Position numbers and translations under genes: made by a program. A DNA stretch of 64,000 bases, taken from the NCBI GenBank assembly GCA_000827325.1, contig KN832871.1, positions 682,001 through 746,000 on the forward strand. Reading direction: 5' to 3'. Of this stretch, positions 12,850-25,047 are shown piece by piece (position 1 is the first letter of the stretch; each line of letters starts with the position of its first letter). The notes under the pieces were generated by a model. The model saw nothing but the letters and a program-made list of their open reading frames with translations, did no database searches and had not been told where the DNA came from. This stretch comes from Oidiodendron maius Zn (taxonomy: Eukaryota; Ascomycota; Leotiomycetes; Myxotrichaceae).

Positions 12850-14480
12850 CAGTAGTTAATTATGGGTTGTGAATTGCATATGGGTAAAACGGTAGCATCT
12901 GATATATGTATTATGAATAATAATGAAGTTATGGGGGTTATAGCATCTTTACATGTCCAATTGAGAGAATCGTGAACTTATTCAATGACTGCATAAAGAA
13001 ATAGGTCTCTTCTCACCAATGCTGCAGCAGTTCAACTCTCAACATTCGCTTCTCCTGACTCCTGTATTTCTCTCCTCCTGTTCCTCGCCGGGGTCCTAGT
13101 TCAAGCACCATCCACGCCTTCCACCTGCAGCCAAAGTCCTGCCCCTCTTCCCGTCCCCCTCGCTCTGCTCCTGGATCTACAGCAGCCTTCAGTTGCATCC
13201 CTGTCCACATAACATGCCGTGAGATTATCCCATGCAAATTGCCCCCTAGGCCGCGTCCCGCTACAACCTTTCCCATTCCACTCTGCCATGGAGACTTTAT
13301 TCCTGTACGATACCGTGCCTGCAACTGCCTCCCACGCTACACACACTTACAACGTAAGTGCGGGCTGGAGATTCTACCACTACTTTGAGACACATCAACC
13401 CCTTATGGAGGTGAGACACGGCACGACAGATCAATCATCGTTTCTAAAGTTCCCTAATGTTTCTAAATCGATTGGAGTCGATAACTTTGATCCAATCTTC
13501 GATTAAGCAGCCCCTGCACTAGATGAGACCGCGCCGTATTCTTCAATTGCCCATTCTGAGGAGAGAGGATTCCCGCACAGGAAGAATGTTGTATCGTCGA
13601 AACGATCACAGCTAACTAGGCAAGAATCAGGCACATTTGGTCCATCTACTTTGCCTATTCCAGCGTAACGAACGCCACCGCGCTCAGAATATATACGCCG
13701 CCTACTCCGCTTCTACGAGGTACATATGGAGAAGGATCAAAAGAATCCGTATTTGGGCCTGGCCATCCAGGTTAATCCCTTCAGATAACAATCCTTCAAA
13801 ACTCGATGGCTTTAGTGTGGCACATCTTCCTCTCTCATGGAGCGCAACGATGCGCGATACGAGAAAAGGCAAGTAAATCGACATGTGATAGAAACAGATC
13901 TCTCCCCTTTCATTTGCAGGAGTACTGCATTGGATCAAACTTACTGCCAGTGCTCAACTTAGAGATTTCTTGGCGCCTTTAGCCCGGCAATTTTAATTTT
14001 CGTGATCACAGGCATCTTTAGGTAGGTATGTTTCGCATGCCGGTAAACTTTAAGCATGAACAAGCCGCTAAGGCACCTCGTGGCCGATCCTGAAGGCCGG
14101 AGGACCACCGATGAGTCTTGACGAGTTAGCTTGTACTGCATTAGCCAACAATTGTTTGTCATGTGCAACTTATGTGAATGTGTGTCTTGCAGTATTAGGG
14201 GGAGAGGCGGCGTATTGACTTCACGCTTTTCTAACAACATGGTTACGTGAATCCCGCAGGCACTTACGCGTCTGCTTCAGTGTAGCAGAAAACGTATGGG
14301 AAATTTAGCCATATACGCTACCTAACATCTAGCTAAGACATAATCAAGTCCATCTTACCATATTCAAGTTGGGTTGAGGAGCTAATTGCTATAACATTTG
14401 CAGAAGATATCATTAAGAGCTATCTGTTTGTAACGATTCAAATTAGCAGTATTTCACAGACAAAATCCAAAAGACGAGCC
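12850..14480. other. Intergenic between two convergent genes
   Basis: This lies between the 3' end of the plus-strand regulator and the 3' end of the minus-strand kinase. Open frames at 13013-13346 (minus), 13219-13506 (plus) and 13637-13876 (plus) show no domain and no splice-linked partner. I see no gene. Confidence 0.6.
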
Positions 14481-15989
14481 TTATCCATGAAGCTTTTCGG
14501 CCGTCGAGAGATACTCGTGGACTTTAGTTGCCCATTGAGGAAGGGGTTCATGTTTGCTATGATGTGAAAATTTTGATTCCTCTAATAGTTGCTCAACTTT
14601 GTGGATCATCCTCACCGGGTTTGGCCTATTGGAGACATCCCAAGCTGTTGCCATCCGGATCGCGCTTCGTAGCTGAGGCGAATAGTGATCTGGGATTCTG
14701 AGATCTAGTACTCGACAGACCTGCGTTTGCATATATTGATCCCGAGATAAACCGCGAGGTTGGTTTCCTTTAAAGTTTATGTGGCTTATGCCATTATCGA
14801 AGGGAGTCGCTGTGCAGAGGTTGTAAATTGAGCAACCAAGAGCCCAGAGATCTGAATACATTGTATGCTTGTGACCCAGTGGGAAGTACTCCCAGTCCTC
14901 GTCTCTGATTGGGTATTGATGTTGGTCGTAAAGGAGTTCAGGCGCCCAGTAAGGCTTCGTCCCAAGCTTTGCTCCTATCCTCTGACACCTGTCAACATCT
15001 GGATGACAATCCTCTCTGTCCTCACAGGCGAGTCCAAAATCGCTAAGAACGCAATAGAAATATTTATTGGAGCCTAGCGTATACCTAGATCTGAGGAGAA
15101 CATTGTCTGGCTTTATATCGCGATGGAGAATCGGTTCCCAACCGGTTCTTATCCTGGCGTATGGCTTTCGATAGAACGAGTCCCCACCTTGAAGATACGC
15201 CAGTCCATCGCAGAGGCCGATAAATGCGTGCCAGAGAAAAGCCTCAGGAACACATAGCCTAGGCTTGTCATTATAGTGTTTTACATACTCTTGTATCAAA
15301 TCACTCAAGGATCCACGATCACAGAATTCGACGTATAAGGATGCATCTTTGAGATCGGGCTTGATAAATGCTGCCGTATAAAACGTCAAGCTCGAATGGC
15401 ACAGTCGCCTGATCATTTTTATTTCTTGCTGGGCGTGTGGAACCATACCCGACGTGAATCTTTTCTCGATATAAATGCGGCTGTGAAGCCCTTTCATACG
15501 TACAACAAATACCCCACCATTCATGGCTCCCAATTTGCCATCTCCAGCATCGATGGTATGGATAACTTCGAATTTGTGGCGGAGATCCTCTGTCGATATC
15601 TCTGCTCGTTGCATTTTATTAAGGTCAAACCCAGCGTTGGCGAATGTGTGAGCTGCAAGCTCTAAACCGGAAGGCGCACTTCTTGGCTGGAGGGCGAGCG
15701 TCTCTGCCATGTAACGAGGATCTTTCGTCGTACTCTCGCCAGTTTTCCGGTTATAATACATTGGTGTGCCGGTTTTGTTGTCGTTATTCTGTACGATCCT
15801 GAGAATCCATGGTTGTGGCAGGCCACCCAGTGTAGGATGATTAAATGTCCTTTCGGAAGTTGACGTCTTTTCAAAGACTATGCGTTTTTGGGCATCGGCA
15901 GTGATGTCAAACCTCCAGTCTTTTGGAAGCCCTCGGAGTTCAGGGCAAAGGCTCGCCACACATGCCAATATTGATTGCCTGTTTGCCAT
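14481..15989 (-). CDS. Ser/Thr protein kinase with two N-terminal WW-like segments
   Basis: This is an intronless frame for a 502-aa protein. The kinase domain spans about residues 140-480: beta-3 Lys176 (RIYIEKRF), alpha-C Glu189, catalytic loop HRDIKPDN at 289-296, DFG at 317-319 and APE at 349-351. All core catalytic residues are present, so it should be active. The glycine loop is atypical (AGDGKLGAMNGGV). Segment layout and the WAPELL motif recall NIMA-related kinases, but the placement is tentative. Two WW-like stretches precede it: LPKDW at about 21-25 with a paired NHP at about 50-52, and LPQPW at 57-61 with MYYNRKTGES and a closing DP at 90-91. The second matches the WW pattern better. 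WW domains bind proline-rich ligands, so substrate docking is a reasonable guess. Nothing in the neighbourhood names a pathway. Confidence 0.88.
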   Translation of the reverse strand: MANRQSILACVASLCPELRGLPKDWRFDITADAQKRIVFEKTSTSERTFNHPTLGGLPQPWILRIVQNNDNKTGTPMYYNRKTGESTTKDPRYMAETLALQPRSAPSGLELAAHTFANAGFDLNKMQRAEISTEDLRHKFEVIHTIDAGDGKLGAMNGGVFVVRMKGLHSRIYIEKRFTSGMVPHAQQEIKMIRRLCHSSLTFYTAAFIKPDLKDASLYVEFCDRGSLSDLIQEYVKHYNDKPRLCVPEAFLWHAFIGLCDGLAYLQGGDSFYRKPYARIRTGWEPILHRDIKPDNVLLRSRYTLGSNKYFYCVLSDFGLACEDREDCHPDVDRCQRIGAKLGTKPYWAPELLYDQHQYPIRDEDWEYFPLGHKHTMYSDLWALGCSIYNLCTATPFDNGISHINFKGNQPRGLSRDQYMQTQVCRVLDLRIPDHYSPQLRSAIRMATAWDVSNRPNPVRMIHKVEQLLEESKFSHHSKHEPLPQWATKVHEYLSTAEKLHG

Positions 15990-16260
15990 CGGCGGCTGAA
16001 ATATTCATGACCCGTGCACAAATGTTAAGAATGATGGCCCTGAACGTAGCATGGATGGTATTAATAGCTCAGAATGGAAGATTTATATGCATATCATGCA
16101 TATTTAAATAGTTCCCAAGGTAGCCGTGATGTTATGAATAACGAATAGAGTCCAATAACTCCAAAACAGTGAATGTGCTGCCGCACCTAGGATATCGAGA
16201 CACGGCCCTTACTATATCTAGGAACCACATTTCATCAAGAACAACAATCGATTAAAGATA

Positions 16261-16815
16261 ATGGGACGCCAAAAGGATAGTGATACCCCCGATGGAACCA
16301 GCGAGGAAGGAAAACTGGTCGGGCTTGGAATATACTTGGAAGGCAATACCAGATGGGGCGAGGGCAATTGCAGCCATAATCCAAAGAGCACTTGCAGTAT
16401 ACAGAGGCCAGGGAATGAGACATATGATGGGAAATTGGCTCGATACCGCGAGTTCTTTGATAATGGACCCTTAATGAGATGCCTTGACCAGGAAGAAGAT
16501 AAGAAGCTAGCTCGTGACGTGTTATTCAACACTTTGCTCACAGATGTGCAACAGAGGCCGCTCAACAACAAAAATTATCGAGGAGTCGTCCAAATCCGAT
16601 CATTTTGGGAAGATGTGAGAAAGCAGCTAAGAATTGAAGACGAGGAAGGATGTACACCCAGAACCGATGGCAACTTAAATCAAAACGCGCTAATTTTACC
16701 CAAAGCGTCGAAACTCGCAGCGCAAGAAACACGTATACCCAACCACTCACAGGAACAACAATTCACGAATCCTGTGCACAATGGATCCTTTTTCTGCGGA
16801 GGGCGAGCTGCTTAA
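16261..16815 (+). CDS. Possible small hypothetical protein (184 aa)
   Basis: A single open frame begins with an ATG 272 bp from the divergent kinase start and ends inside the first codons of the epsilon-COP gene, overlapping it by 35 bp in another frame. The middle reads like a charged soluble protein (LARYREFFDNGPLMRCLDQE, FWEDVRKQLRIEDEEG). The last 60 residues look less protein-like, so the true end may be an unrecognised splice. No domain is recognised. It could be a real small gene, or the 5' leader of epsilon-COP with a chance frame. Confidence 0.35.
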   Translation: MGRQKDSDTPDGTSEEGKLVGLGIYLEGNTRWGEGNCSHNPKSTCSIQRPGNETYDGKLARYREFFDNGPLMRCLDQEEDKKLARDVLFNTLLTDVQQRPLNNKNYRGVVQIRSFWEDVRKQLRIEDEEGCTPRTDGNLNQNALILPKASKLAAQETRIPNHSQEQQFTNPVHNGSFFCGGRAA

Positions 16816-17821
16816 TATCCACAATCATTTCCATCAGGGCCAGTATGCCGAAGTTATCGATTTCGACACGAGCGGCCTGTCTCCCGAGAATAAGCTGCCT
16901 GCTCGCATACTCCAACTGCGCGCACAAATCGCCCTCGGACAAACTGATAAGGTTATCGCCAGTGTGAATGGCCAGGACGAGCCGGAGCTGGTAGCCGTAG
17001 GGGCATTGGCAGAGCTGGTAACTGGGAATGAAGCCAAAGCGCTGGAGGTCGCCGAGAAGCTTGCTGGTGAGAGGGCAGATAATGGTGCGATACAGGTATT
17101 AGCTGGTACGATCTTGCAGGCGGCTGGAAAGAGTGAAGAGGCCTTAGCTCTGTTGAACCAACATCAAGGGAATCGTATGTTATTAATATTTGTCGAAGAA
17201 AGAAGACTACTGACAGAAAGAAGTTGAGGCTGTTGCGCTGATCGTCCAGATCCATTTGGAGCAGAACAGACTCGACTTAGCACTGAAGGAAGTTCAAGCT
17301 GCGAAAAGCTGGGCTCAAGACAGTTTACTTGTCAACTTAGCAGAGTCTTGGGCCGGCCTTCGAGTGGTGAGTTGAGCACCCTATATCGCAGAATGTGTTA
17401 TGGTGCTAATTTGCTACAGGGCGGAGAGAAGTACCAGCAGGCTTTCTACGTATTCGAAGAACTCGCACAAGCACCATCGACCTCATCCACTCAGAGTCTA
17501 GTTTCACAAGCAGTCGCCGAAATTCATCTTGGCAGATTGGAGGAAGCGGAAGCTGCAATACAGCAGGCTTTGACGAAGTATCCTGCGCATCCAGAATGCC
17601 TTGCAAATAACATTGTTCTGAATGTTATTGCTGGCAAGGACGTCAGTGAAATGATCAGGTACGAGTCTTTAATCTAGCTCTGCGTAATGCACTTTTCTGA
17701 CAGTTAATGCAGTGCCTTTTCCAGCACGGCTCCAGATCACCCCTTCCTTCGAGACCTCCAGGAAAAGAGCGCATTCTTCGACCAGGCCGCTGCAAAGTAC
17801 TCTCCCAAAGTCTCGGCATGA
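16781..17821 (+). CDS. Coatomer subunit epsilon (epsilon-COP)
   Basis: This is the COPI coat subunit that acts in Golgi-to-ER retrograde vesicles, where it binds and stabilises alpha-COP. Exons: 16781-17174, 17224-17366, 17420-17658 and 17713-17821, giving 294 aa, the usual length. The N-terminus MDPFSAEGELLNIHNHFHQG and the helical-repeat body (ALALLNQHQG, AKSWAQDSLLVNLAESW, GGEKYQQAFYVFEELA, YPAHPECLANNIVLN) match fungal epsilon-COP. The protein is made of TPR-like helical pairs throughout, and the C-terminus DHPFLRDLQEKSAFFDQAA is typical. All introns are about 50 bp. The first intron's acceptor is aag before ttgaggc, chosen because it restores NLEAVALIV. Confidence 0.93.
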
Positions 17822-19042
17822 TATATCGGCTTTCGATAGAACGAATTCGGCGTTGGTGGGTGGGAAATTCGCATGATGGTATGTAGTGGTACAGTTACAG
17901 AATTAACAGGCCGAAACCGCAAGCAATTCAAATATTCCATGCGTATACAGAATGGGCCATGTAAATTGAAGCAACTCACCCGAAAACTTAATTACCCACA
18001 CCCCAGCACTTAGATTTGAGATGGCTTGCCGCACCGGCGTTCTGGCAATATTACAACGAGGTCACTGAATCGCACGATCCATCGCGCCGTGGTATTGCAG
18101 ACGGTAGAAGAGGAGAGAACGCTCCGCACAAGTATTACTGTAGGATTGCTGCAGTGTGACGCTTTGGCTGACATCCCACGTCGGGGCTCATGGTGGAATG
18201 CTGGAGTCTGTGAGTTCTTATCTCGAGCAGGGGTCACGCTGCGGGCATTGAGATGTTCTGAGCTCGCACTCCCTGTACCTTTGCCCCGTGCGCTATCCAT
18301 GCCTGGCATTCCGACCTTGAGAGAAGGTCTTCGAAGTGAAATGCGGCGTTGCTCAGTTCGCTCACGCAGATGCAGCCGCCGGTGCCACTGCCGCAATGAC
18401 ATCATATGGCCTATCGCGAACCCCCGCCGGCCGGCACCAAAGTCCCCACGCTCAGACAATGAGATTGAGAATCTGGGTACCCTAAGAGATCGCCAGTGCA
18501 ATTTGACTGCAGAGAGCATCAGAGATGCCGTCTATTGCCTGATCAGCAATCGTCTACACCGCCCTGTCGGTGGATTGGCCCCGCTTCCAAGTGAGAGTGG
18601 CCAATATGCCGTTGCGGCGAGAGTCCTTGTTTGGTGTATTCCCTTGTATTCCCTTTCTGCGCGTCCAGCATGATTGGACATTAGCCATCTTTCATTCTGC
18701 CAAGGCGATTTAGCAACTAACTTTGACAAGATGGTAATCTAGAACGCCGTGAATTCCTACGATGTCAGAGCGAGCGGCATACTAACGATGCGTCTCCCCA
18801 GCTGTCGTATTGTCGTCTGAGCCACCAGTGTGGAGGCGTGTAAGTTAAATTCCAAGGCACTTGCCTCACCCTACAAAGATCAGAAGCTCCCTTCATCTTT
18901 CCTACCCCAACATAGTTTCGGCCGTTCCACCACTCCACCTTTTCCCCCCGCCTAAAAAATCTGCCCTTTCAAGCCTTCAAGCTTGACTTTTAAACCAGCC
19001 TTCCCGTCCTTCGCCACTCCAAAACAAAACAACTTCTTCACC
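17822..19042. other. Intergenic, epsilon-COP to HAD phosphatase
   Basis: A 1.2-kb gap. Two overlapping antisense open frames lie here (18026-18673 plus and 18010-18519 minus). Both are arginine-rich and lack domains, so I treat them as chance frames. Pyrimidine-rich sequence at 18880-18965 (runs of C and T) probably belongs to the core promoter of the phosphatase gene. Confidence 0.6.
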
Positions 19043-20108
19043 ATGCCCACTGCCTTGAACCCAGTTGCCGCCGCAGAAGTGAAGACAATCCCAACGCCCA
19101 GCATGACTCTCAACGAGGGGAAATTGGGCACGAAGCGGAAGATCGTCTGTTTCTCCGGTATGCTGCTCATGTTTTGCCGTTTTGCCCCGCTCTACGCCAA
19201 GGGAAGTATGGGTTTGAGATAAGCAATTAACAGATCAATTAGACTTTGATGGTACAATCTTCATGCAAGATACTGGCCACATTCTCTTTGACGCGCATGG
19301 TTGTGGATCGGAGCGTCGAGAGGCCCTCGATGCACAAATCAAGACGGGAGAGCGCTCCTTTCGCGATGTATCCGAAGAGATGTGGGCTTCTCTAAAGGTC
19401 CCCTTTGAGGATGGATTTGAGATCATGGAGAAGACGCTTGAAATCGACCCGGACTTCCAACACTTTCATCGGTTCTGTGTTAACAACAATATCCCTTTTA
19501 ATGTCATATCTGCCGGGTTAAAGCCTGTCCTGAGGAGGGTGTTGGATTCGTTCTTGGGCGAGGAGGAGGCCAAACATATCGAGATTGTGGCCAATGATGC
19601 AAAGATCAAGGAGGACGGAAGTGAGTGGAAGCCGGTTTGGAGGCACGACAATGAGCTTGGCCACGACAAAGCACTTTCCATCGCCGAGGCTCGTGAGGAA
19701 GCTGAGCTCGCCTGTGAAGACGGCACAATACCGCTGATTGTCTTTATCGGTGATGGCGTCTCCGATTTGCCCGCTGCAAGACAAGCAGATGTGCTCTTCG
19801 CCCGCAAGGGCTTGCGGCTTGAGGAATACTGCATTGAGAACAACATACCATATATCGGATTCGATACCTTTGCTGATATTGAGAGGGAGGTCAAGAAGAT
19901 CATGATTGAGGATCAGGAGAAGACCGGAGGTTCCGGCAAGCCGGTACGGTTCAATCCCAGAGCCAACATGTGGAGACGCGCCAGCAGCAAGAACTCCGTT
20001 CCGCTATATGTGGCTGCGACTCCCAGCAAGGAGGAGAAGATGTTCCTCTGGCCTGACACCTTTTCCGAGATCAAATCACACACCATCAGAGAGTCCGTCA
20101 TCGGGTAG
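19043..20108 (+). CDS. HAD-family phosphatase, Pyp1/phosphoserine-phosphatase-like
   Basis: This is a predicted cytosolic phosphatase of 326 aa with exons 19043-19157 and 19243-20108. Splicing joins the end of exon 1 (KIVCFS) directly to the HAD motif I, DFDGT (nucleophile Asp39, acid/base Asp41). Motif II is the serine of FNVISAG, motif III probably the lysine of GHDKAL, and motif IV is GDGVSD. The helical cap (residues about 50-110) is of the phosphoserine-phosphatase-like type. The family includes the yeast polyol phosphatase Pyp1 (YNL010W) and phosphoserine or diketo-methylthiopentane phosphatases, so the substrate cannot be fixed from sequence. An N-terminal lead of 34 residues and a C-terminal extension of about 60 residues (from GSGKPVRFNPRANMW) go beyond the minimal domain. 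Confidence 0.88.
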
Positions 20109-20959
20109 GATATCGATATAAAGGTTGGGGACAACGTGCAGCCCTCGAGGACAGGATGGATATGGCATTGCAATGGCGCATTTGATACTATCTGGAGTGC
20201 CGATTATAACTGGGTGTCTATGGGACTATCGTTAGATGAATATAAAGTCTTGTTAACTTATTGACTCTGTCATGCTGATTAGCTGTGTGCGTATTGTGTA
20301 GGACCCTTGATCGCGATTAAAAAAACCCGAATCCCCCAGGCTAATTCAACAAATCGCCTTTTGAGGTACACTGGGTCTCGTATTGGCACTCTAGCTCTAT
20401 AGTCGATTACGCGTGCGTAGGCATGTGTATTCTCCATGGACTTGCCTTAGAAATAGCTTATGTTGCGACATCACTATGCACAATAAGCTTGCATGCAATC
20501 ACCAAGCCTCATCAAAGTCAATGCCTAATAGGCCAAGCGATCTATGACAAGGCGGGATATGGCGAAGGGCCAGATTGGGCCAAAAACTGGGCAGCCTGCT
20601 CAGTCCCAGGATTCGTTTTGGGAGTGTTTGGCAATTCAGCTCTGTGTCCCGCTGTATCCAGGACTAATCACTTGTACACAACGTCCCTACTCTGGCGACG
20701 CATAAGCTTGCCTCCGGTCGTGTAACGCATCCAGTCAGTGATCGAGGAAGATTTATAGACAGTGGAGCGACGGGTTAAGATCGTTGACGTCGGCAGAATA
20801 CAAAACGTAATCGACCAATCTCCCGGAGGCGGTGAATTCGTGGAGCCTCCCCCTCCAACCCGATATAGACCATCCACCGTCCAAACCACAGTGTTAATAA
20901 AAGGCCGCGTAACCTCAACAGACCGTTTGGTTCGGTAGACTGCCATTAACACGTCCGCG
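20109..20959. other. Intergenic upstream of the phosphatidylserine decarboxylase gene
   Basis: Open frames at 20423-20725 (plus) and 20668-21039 (minus) have no recognisable features; the latter overlaps exon 1 of the next gene antisense. Nothing else is seen beyond presumed promoter sequence. Confidence 0.55.
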
Positions 20960-23900
20960 ATGGTTCGGATTCCGCTTCCACATCGACTGAAGTCGTACGG
21001 CTCGTACAGTGCGGGCAACAGTCGAAGCACTAGCCCCAATCCTTTGGGCAGGAGCGGAACGCCACTGGATACCTCGGGGGAGCCGGCCAGGACGAATGGA
21101 CTAATTTTGAAAGTCGTGGTACTGAAGGTTGGAGGTCTTGTCGATTACAAAATTAATTAGAGACTGATGTTGAGCGTATTAGGCTAGGAATCTCGCAGCG
21201 AAGGACAAGAACGGTACCTCTGATCCAGTGAGTAAATCGCTCAGCTCGGCTCCTCACACTCTCGAAGATGACATTTACTGATCTTCTGACAGTATCTCGT
21301 CCTGGCACTTGGCGACTCGAGACATGCAACGCAATATTCCCCCAAGACGCTGAACCCAGAATGGAATGTGACGATCCAGATGCCCATTTCAAGCGCGAAC
21401 TACCTCCTTCTCGATTGCGTGTGCTGGGACAAAGACAGGTTTGGGAAAGACTATATGGGAGAGTTTGACCTTGCCCTCGAGGACATCTTTCAAAATGAGC
21501 AGATAGCACAAGAGCCGAGGTGGTACCCGCTAAAGAGCAAGAGGCCAGGCGTGAAGAAAGGCAACGTGTCTGGCGAGGTTCTCCTACAATTCACGATACT
21601 TGATTCTGGGAACATTGGGGCTACTCCTCAGCAAATCATGGAGAAGTTCAAAATATTATGTGGGACAGAATCTGGGGACCTGCTTGGTCCCGAGACACCC
21701 ACAAGTCGAGCAAGCCGCTTGTTTGCCGGGGATGAGCAAGGAGACGAGGACGAGTACAGATCTGAGGAGGACGAAGAACCAAGTGACGAGACAGATGATC
21801 AGACAAAATCCGAGTCAGTGGAGAAGAGAAAGCGCAGATTGAGGTTGAGGGGCCTGCGGAAAAAGAAGCAAATGAGAGCTTACGAATTTAGTGGTGGGAG
21901 CGACGTTGTAGGAATCGTCTTCCTTGACATCCAAAAGATTACCGATCTTCCACCGGAGAGAAACATGACAAGAACGTCCTTCGATATGGACCCTTTCGTT
22001 GTTGCGTCTCTAGGGAAAAAGACGTATAGAACCCGAGTTATTCGACATAACCTCAATCCCGTCTTCAACGAGAAGATGATCTTTCAAGTTCAGAGACGGG
22101 AACAAAATTATTCTCTTTCCTTCACAATTATAGACAGAGACAAGCTCTCTGGGAACGACTTCATTGCCTCTGCAGTGCTCCCTATTACTGATATAACTGA
22201 AACTGCCCCAGAGGCCAATCCGGAGACGGGTCTTTATGCTCTTAAGGAACCGCCGGAAATGGGTGCTATTACACCAACGGTCAGCAGATCTCGCTTCAAG
22301 CTACCGCTGTCACGGTCATCCTCCTCGCAAAGTCTAAATAAGCTAGCTCGGCCTTCCATGCCCCCAAGGAGCCCTACTGGGAGTTTTATGGGCAGCCAAG
22401 GAAATGTGTCCCTGCCTCCCACGCCTACCCAATTAGTCCCGCCGACGAGTAATTCTGGCGGCCTGCAACCGGGCGATAATAACCCCCCGCTCTTAAACAC
22501 TTCACTAGGAATTTCCGAAGATGCTGAGGACAGGGATCCTGATCTCCATCCGTTCACAATTCCGCTTAAATTAAAGAACGCTGAGAAGTGGGAGGAAAAG
22601 CATAGTCCACAACTATATATCAAAGCTAAATATGTACCTTATCCAGCACTTCGCCAGCAATTCTGGAGAGCTATGTTGAAGCAATATGACACTGACGAAA
22701 GTGGACGGATCAGCAAAGTCGAGCTAACCACTATGTTGGACACCCTTGGTTCAACATTAAAAGAATCTACTATAGAGAGCTTCTTCAAGCGATTCCAGGG
22801 TGCAGAAAATTCTGGCGATGAGACAAGTTGCGACTTGACTGTGGATGAAGCAGTCATCTGTTTGGAAGATCAACTTTATGAAAAATCCAGACCGCCTGCC
22901 ACAATAACCGAGAAGGTTAAAAGTCTCGTGCCTGAAGCTGCTATGTTCAAGAGCCACAAAGCCTCTCAACTTGGACAAACAATTACAACTTCAGCGTCTT
23001 CGCAAACAGACTTGTCTACGGACACGTCACCTTCCGCCTCTGAGAACACGACGCTTGTGGACCAACCGCAACAATCTGTTGACTCGCAACGAGTTGAAGG
23101 ACTCCGCACGCCTGGTGAGGACGGGGATGATGCCGACAGAGAGGATCTTAATGATAAAGATGAGGAACATGTTGTGGAGATTCGAGAATGCCCAATTTGT
23201 CACCAGCCTCGACTGAATAAACGTTCTGACGCTGATATCATAACCCATGTTGCGACATGTGCCAGCCAAGATTGGCGCCAGGTAAACAGCATCGTCATGG
23301 CCGGATTTGTAACGCCTAGTCAAGCACAACGCAAGTGGTACTCGAAAGTCATCACGAAAATTTCTTACGGTGGCTACCGATTGGGAGCTAACTCAGCCAA
23401 CATCCTGGTACAAGATCGTATTACTGGGCAGATCAGTGAAGAACGTATGAGCGTCTACGTACGCTTGGGGATCCGGCTGCTCTATAAAGGACTGAAATCT
23501 AAGGACATGGAGAAGAAGAGAAGTATGCGCAGTCCATGTTATATCTTGCTATTTAATCCATTTCATCCGAGATCTGTTGCTAATAGCTGCCTAGTTCGAA
23601 AACTTCTCCGTGGTCTGTCCTTTAAGCAAGGCATCAAATACGACGACCCGGCATCTAAAACCGAGATACAGAAATTCATCAATTTCCACAAGCTTGACAT
23701 GTCTGAGGTCTTACTTCCAATAGAGAGCTTCAAGAACTTCAACGAGTTCTTTTACAGGCAGCTGAAAGTCGGTGCGAGGCCATGTTCTGCACCAGATCAG
23801 CCAAAGATTGTCGTCAGCCCCGCGGACTGTAGGAGCGTGGTATTCAATCGCATCGACGACGCGACGAGGATTTGGGTCAAGGGCCGGGAGTTCTCCATCG

Positions 23901-24602
23901 AGCGGTTGCTAGGCAATGCGTACCCGGAGGATGCGAAGCGCTATATTGGTGGAGCCTTGGGTATCTTCAGACTCGCCCCTCAGGATTACCATCGCTTCCA
24001 CATCCCTGTCGATGGTATCATGGGGACGCCGAAGACCATCGAAGGAGAATATTACACAGTCAATCCGATGGCAATCAGATCCGCGCTAGATGTTTACGGC
24101 GAGAATGTCCGAGTTGTTCTCCCCATCGATTCCGTAGCGCACGGCAGAGTAATGGTGATTTGTGTGGGCGCCATGATGGTTGGAAGTACAGTTATTACAC
24201 GCCATGCAGGTGAGACCGTAAAACGTGCCGAAGAGCTTGGATATTTCAAATTTGGAGGTAGTACCATCCTCCTCTTGTTTGAGGAAGGCACCATGCAGTT
24301 CGATGATGATTTGGTGGATAACTCAAACGGAGCCTTAGAGACATTGGTACGTATTTGCTGCGCTACCTGTATCCGTTTCGCTTCTTGCTAGGAGACCGAG
24401 AAAGTACTGACATGAAAAATAGATACGAGTCGGGATGTCCATCGGCCATCACCCATCACAGCCGCAATACACACCTGATATGCGCAAGAAAGAAGATGAT
24501 ATCACAGAGAGTGAGATAGAAGACGCAAAAAGACGTATAGAGGGATCGTCCGCCCAGCCCAAGATTCCTGGCAAGACGCCATTGGCTAGTCTGGCCGGCT
24601 AA
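20960..24602 (+). CDS. C2-domain phosphatidylserine decarboxylase (Psd2-type)
   Basis: The enzyme decarboxylates phosphatidylserine to phosphatidylethanolamine. Psd2-type enzymes act at Golgi/endosomal membranes. Exons: 20960-21127, 21183-21227, 21293-24346 and 24423-24602; 1148 aa. Order: C2 domain 1 (about 47-150; DPYLVLALGD, NPEWNV), C2 domain 2 (about 275-370; MDPFVVASLGKKTYRT, HNLNPVFNEKMIF), a serine/proline linker, an EF-hand-like loop at about 534-546 (DTDESGRISKVEL), a zinc-ligand-like CPICHQ...HVATC at about 703-726, then the decarboxylase catalytic domain from about 880. The self-cleavage site is GGST in KFGGSTILLLFEEG; Ser1061 is the residue expected to become the pyruvoyl group. 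The 15-codon exon 2 supplies the C2 calcium-loop segment AAKDKNGTSDP. The domain order matches fungal Psd2. Confidence 0.93.
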
Positions 24603-25047
24603 TTTCGTGCCGAAATGCCATGTGCAATGTCTCTGCTGGAGGAAATTTGTTGTTCTTGCGTATTTTGAGTTAGCAGTAGATATGGGACTGATGAGCAGGA
24701 TTTCTCTTCCTGCATAGCAGCGTTCAACTATATGAAGTGCTCGGGTTGGATGTTGGGTAGGGTCTGCGCTCGTGGTTTTGCATATTGCATATGTGGATTT
24801 GCATTTCAGTGGTGAGAGCGAGAATGAGGCTCAGGAGATTTCGTTGAATCCTAATTCGCTTTGAAGTTGAATTGGGTAAAACTTGGCGCTGCAACAAGGA
24901 CATAAAGAAGAGAGCAGGTAGAGATTGGCATGGAGTCAGCAGTTAGATTCACGACCAGTTAGCGATGAATGATGGAGAATACAGCGAGTTTCCGCAATGA
25001 TCCTTGATAAATTGTCTACTTCAGCAATTCTAAGTTGCAAGTCTAAG
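24603..25047. other. Tail-to-tail intergenic spacer
   Basis: This holds the 3' ends of the convergent decarboxylase (+) and P-type ATPase (-) genes. No open frame or repeat of note is seen. Confidence 0.65.

Noticed and set aside
18010-18673. Antisense pair of 169-aa and 215-aa open frames
   Set aside because: Both are arginine-rich, overlap each other and show no family resemblance or splice-linked exons.
20423-20725. 100-aa plus-strand open frame upstream of the decarboxylase gene
   Set aside because: No domain, no conserved pattern, and an equally long antisense frame overlaps its end.
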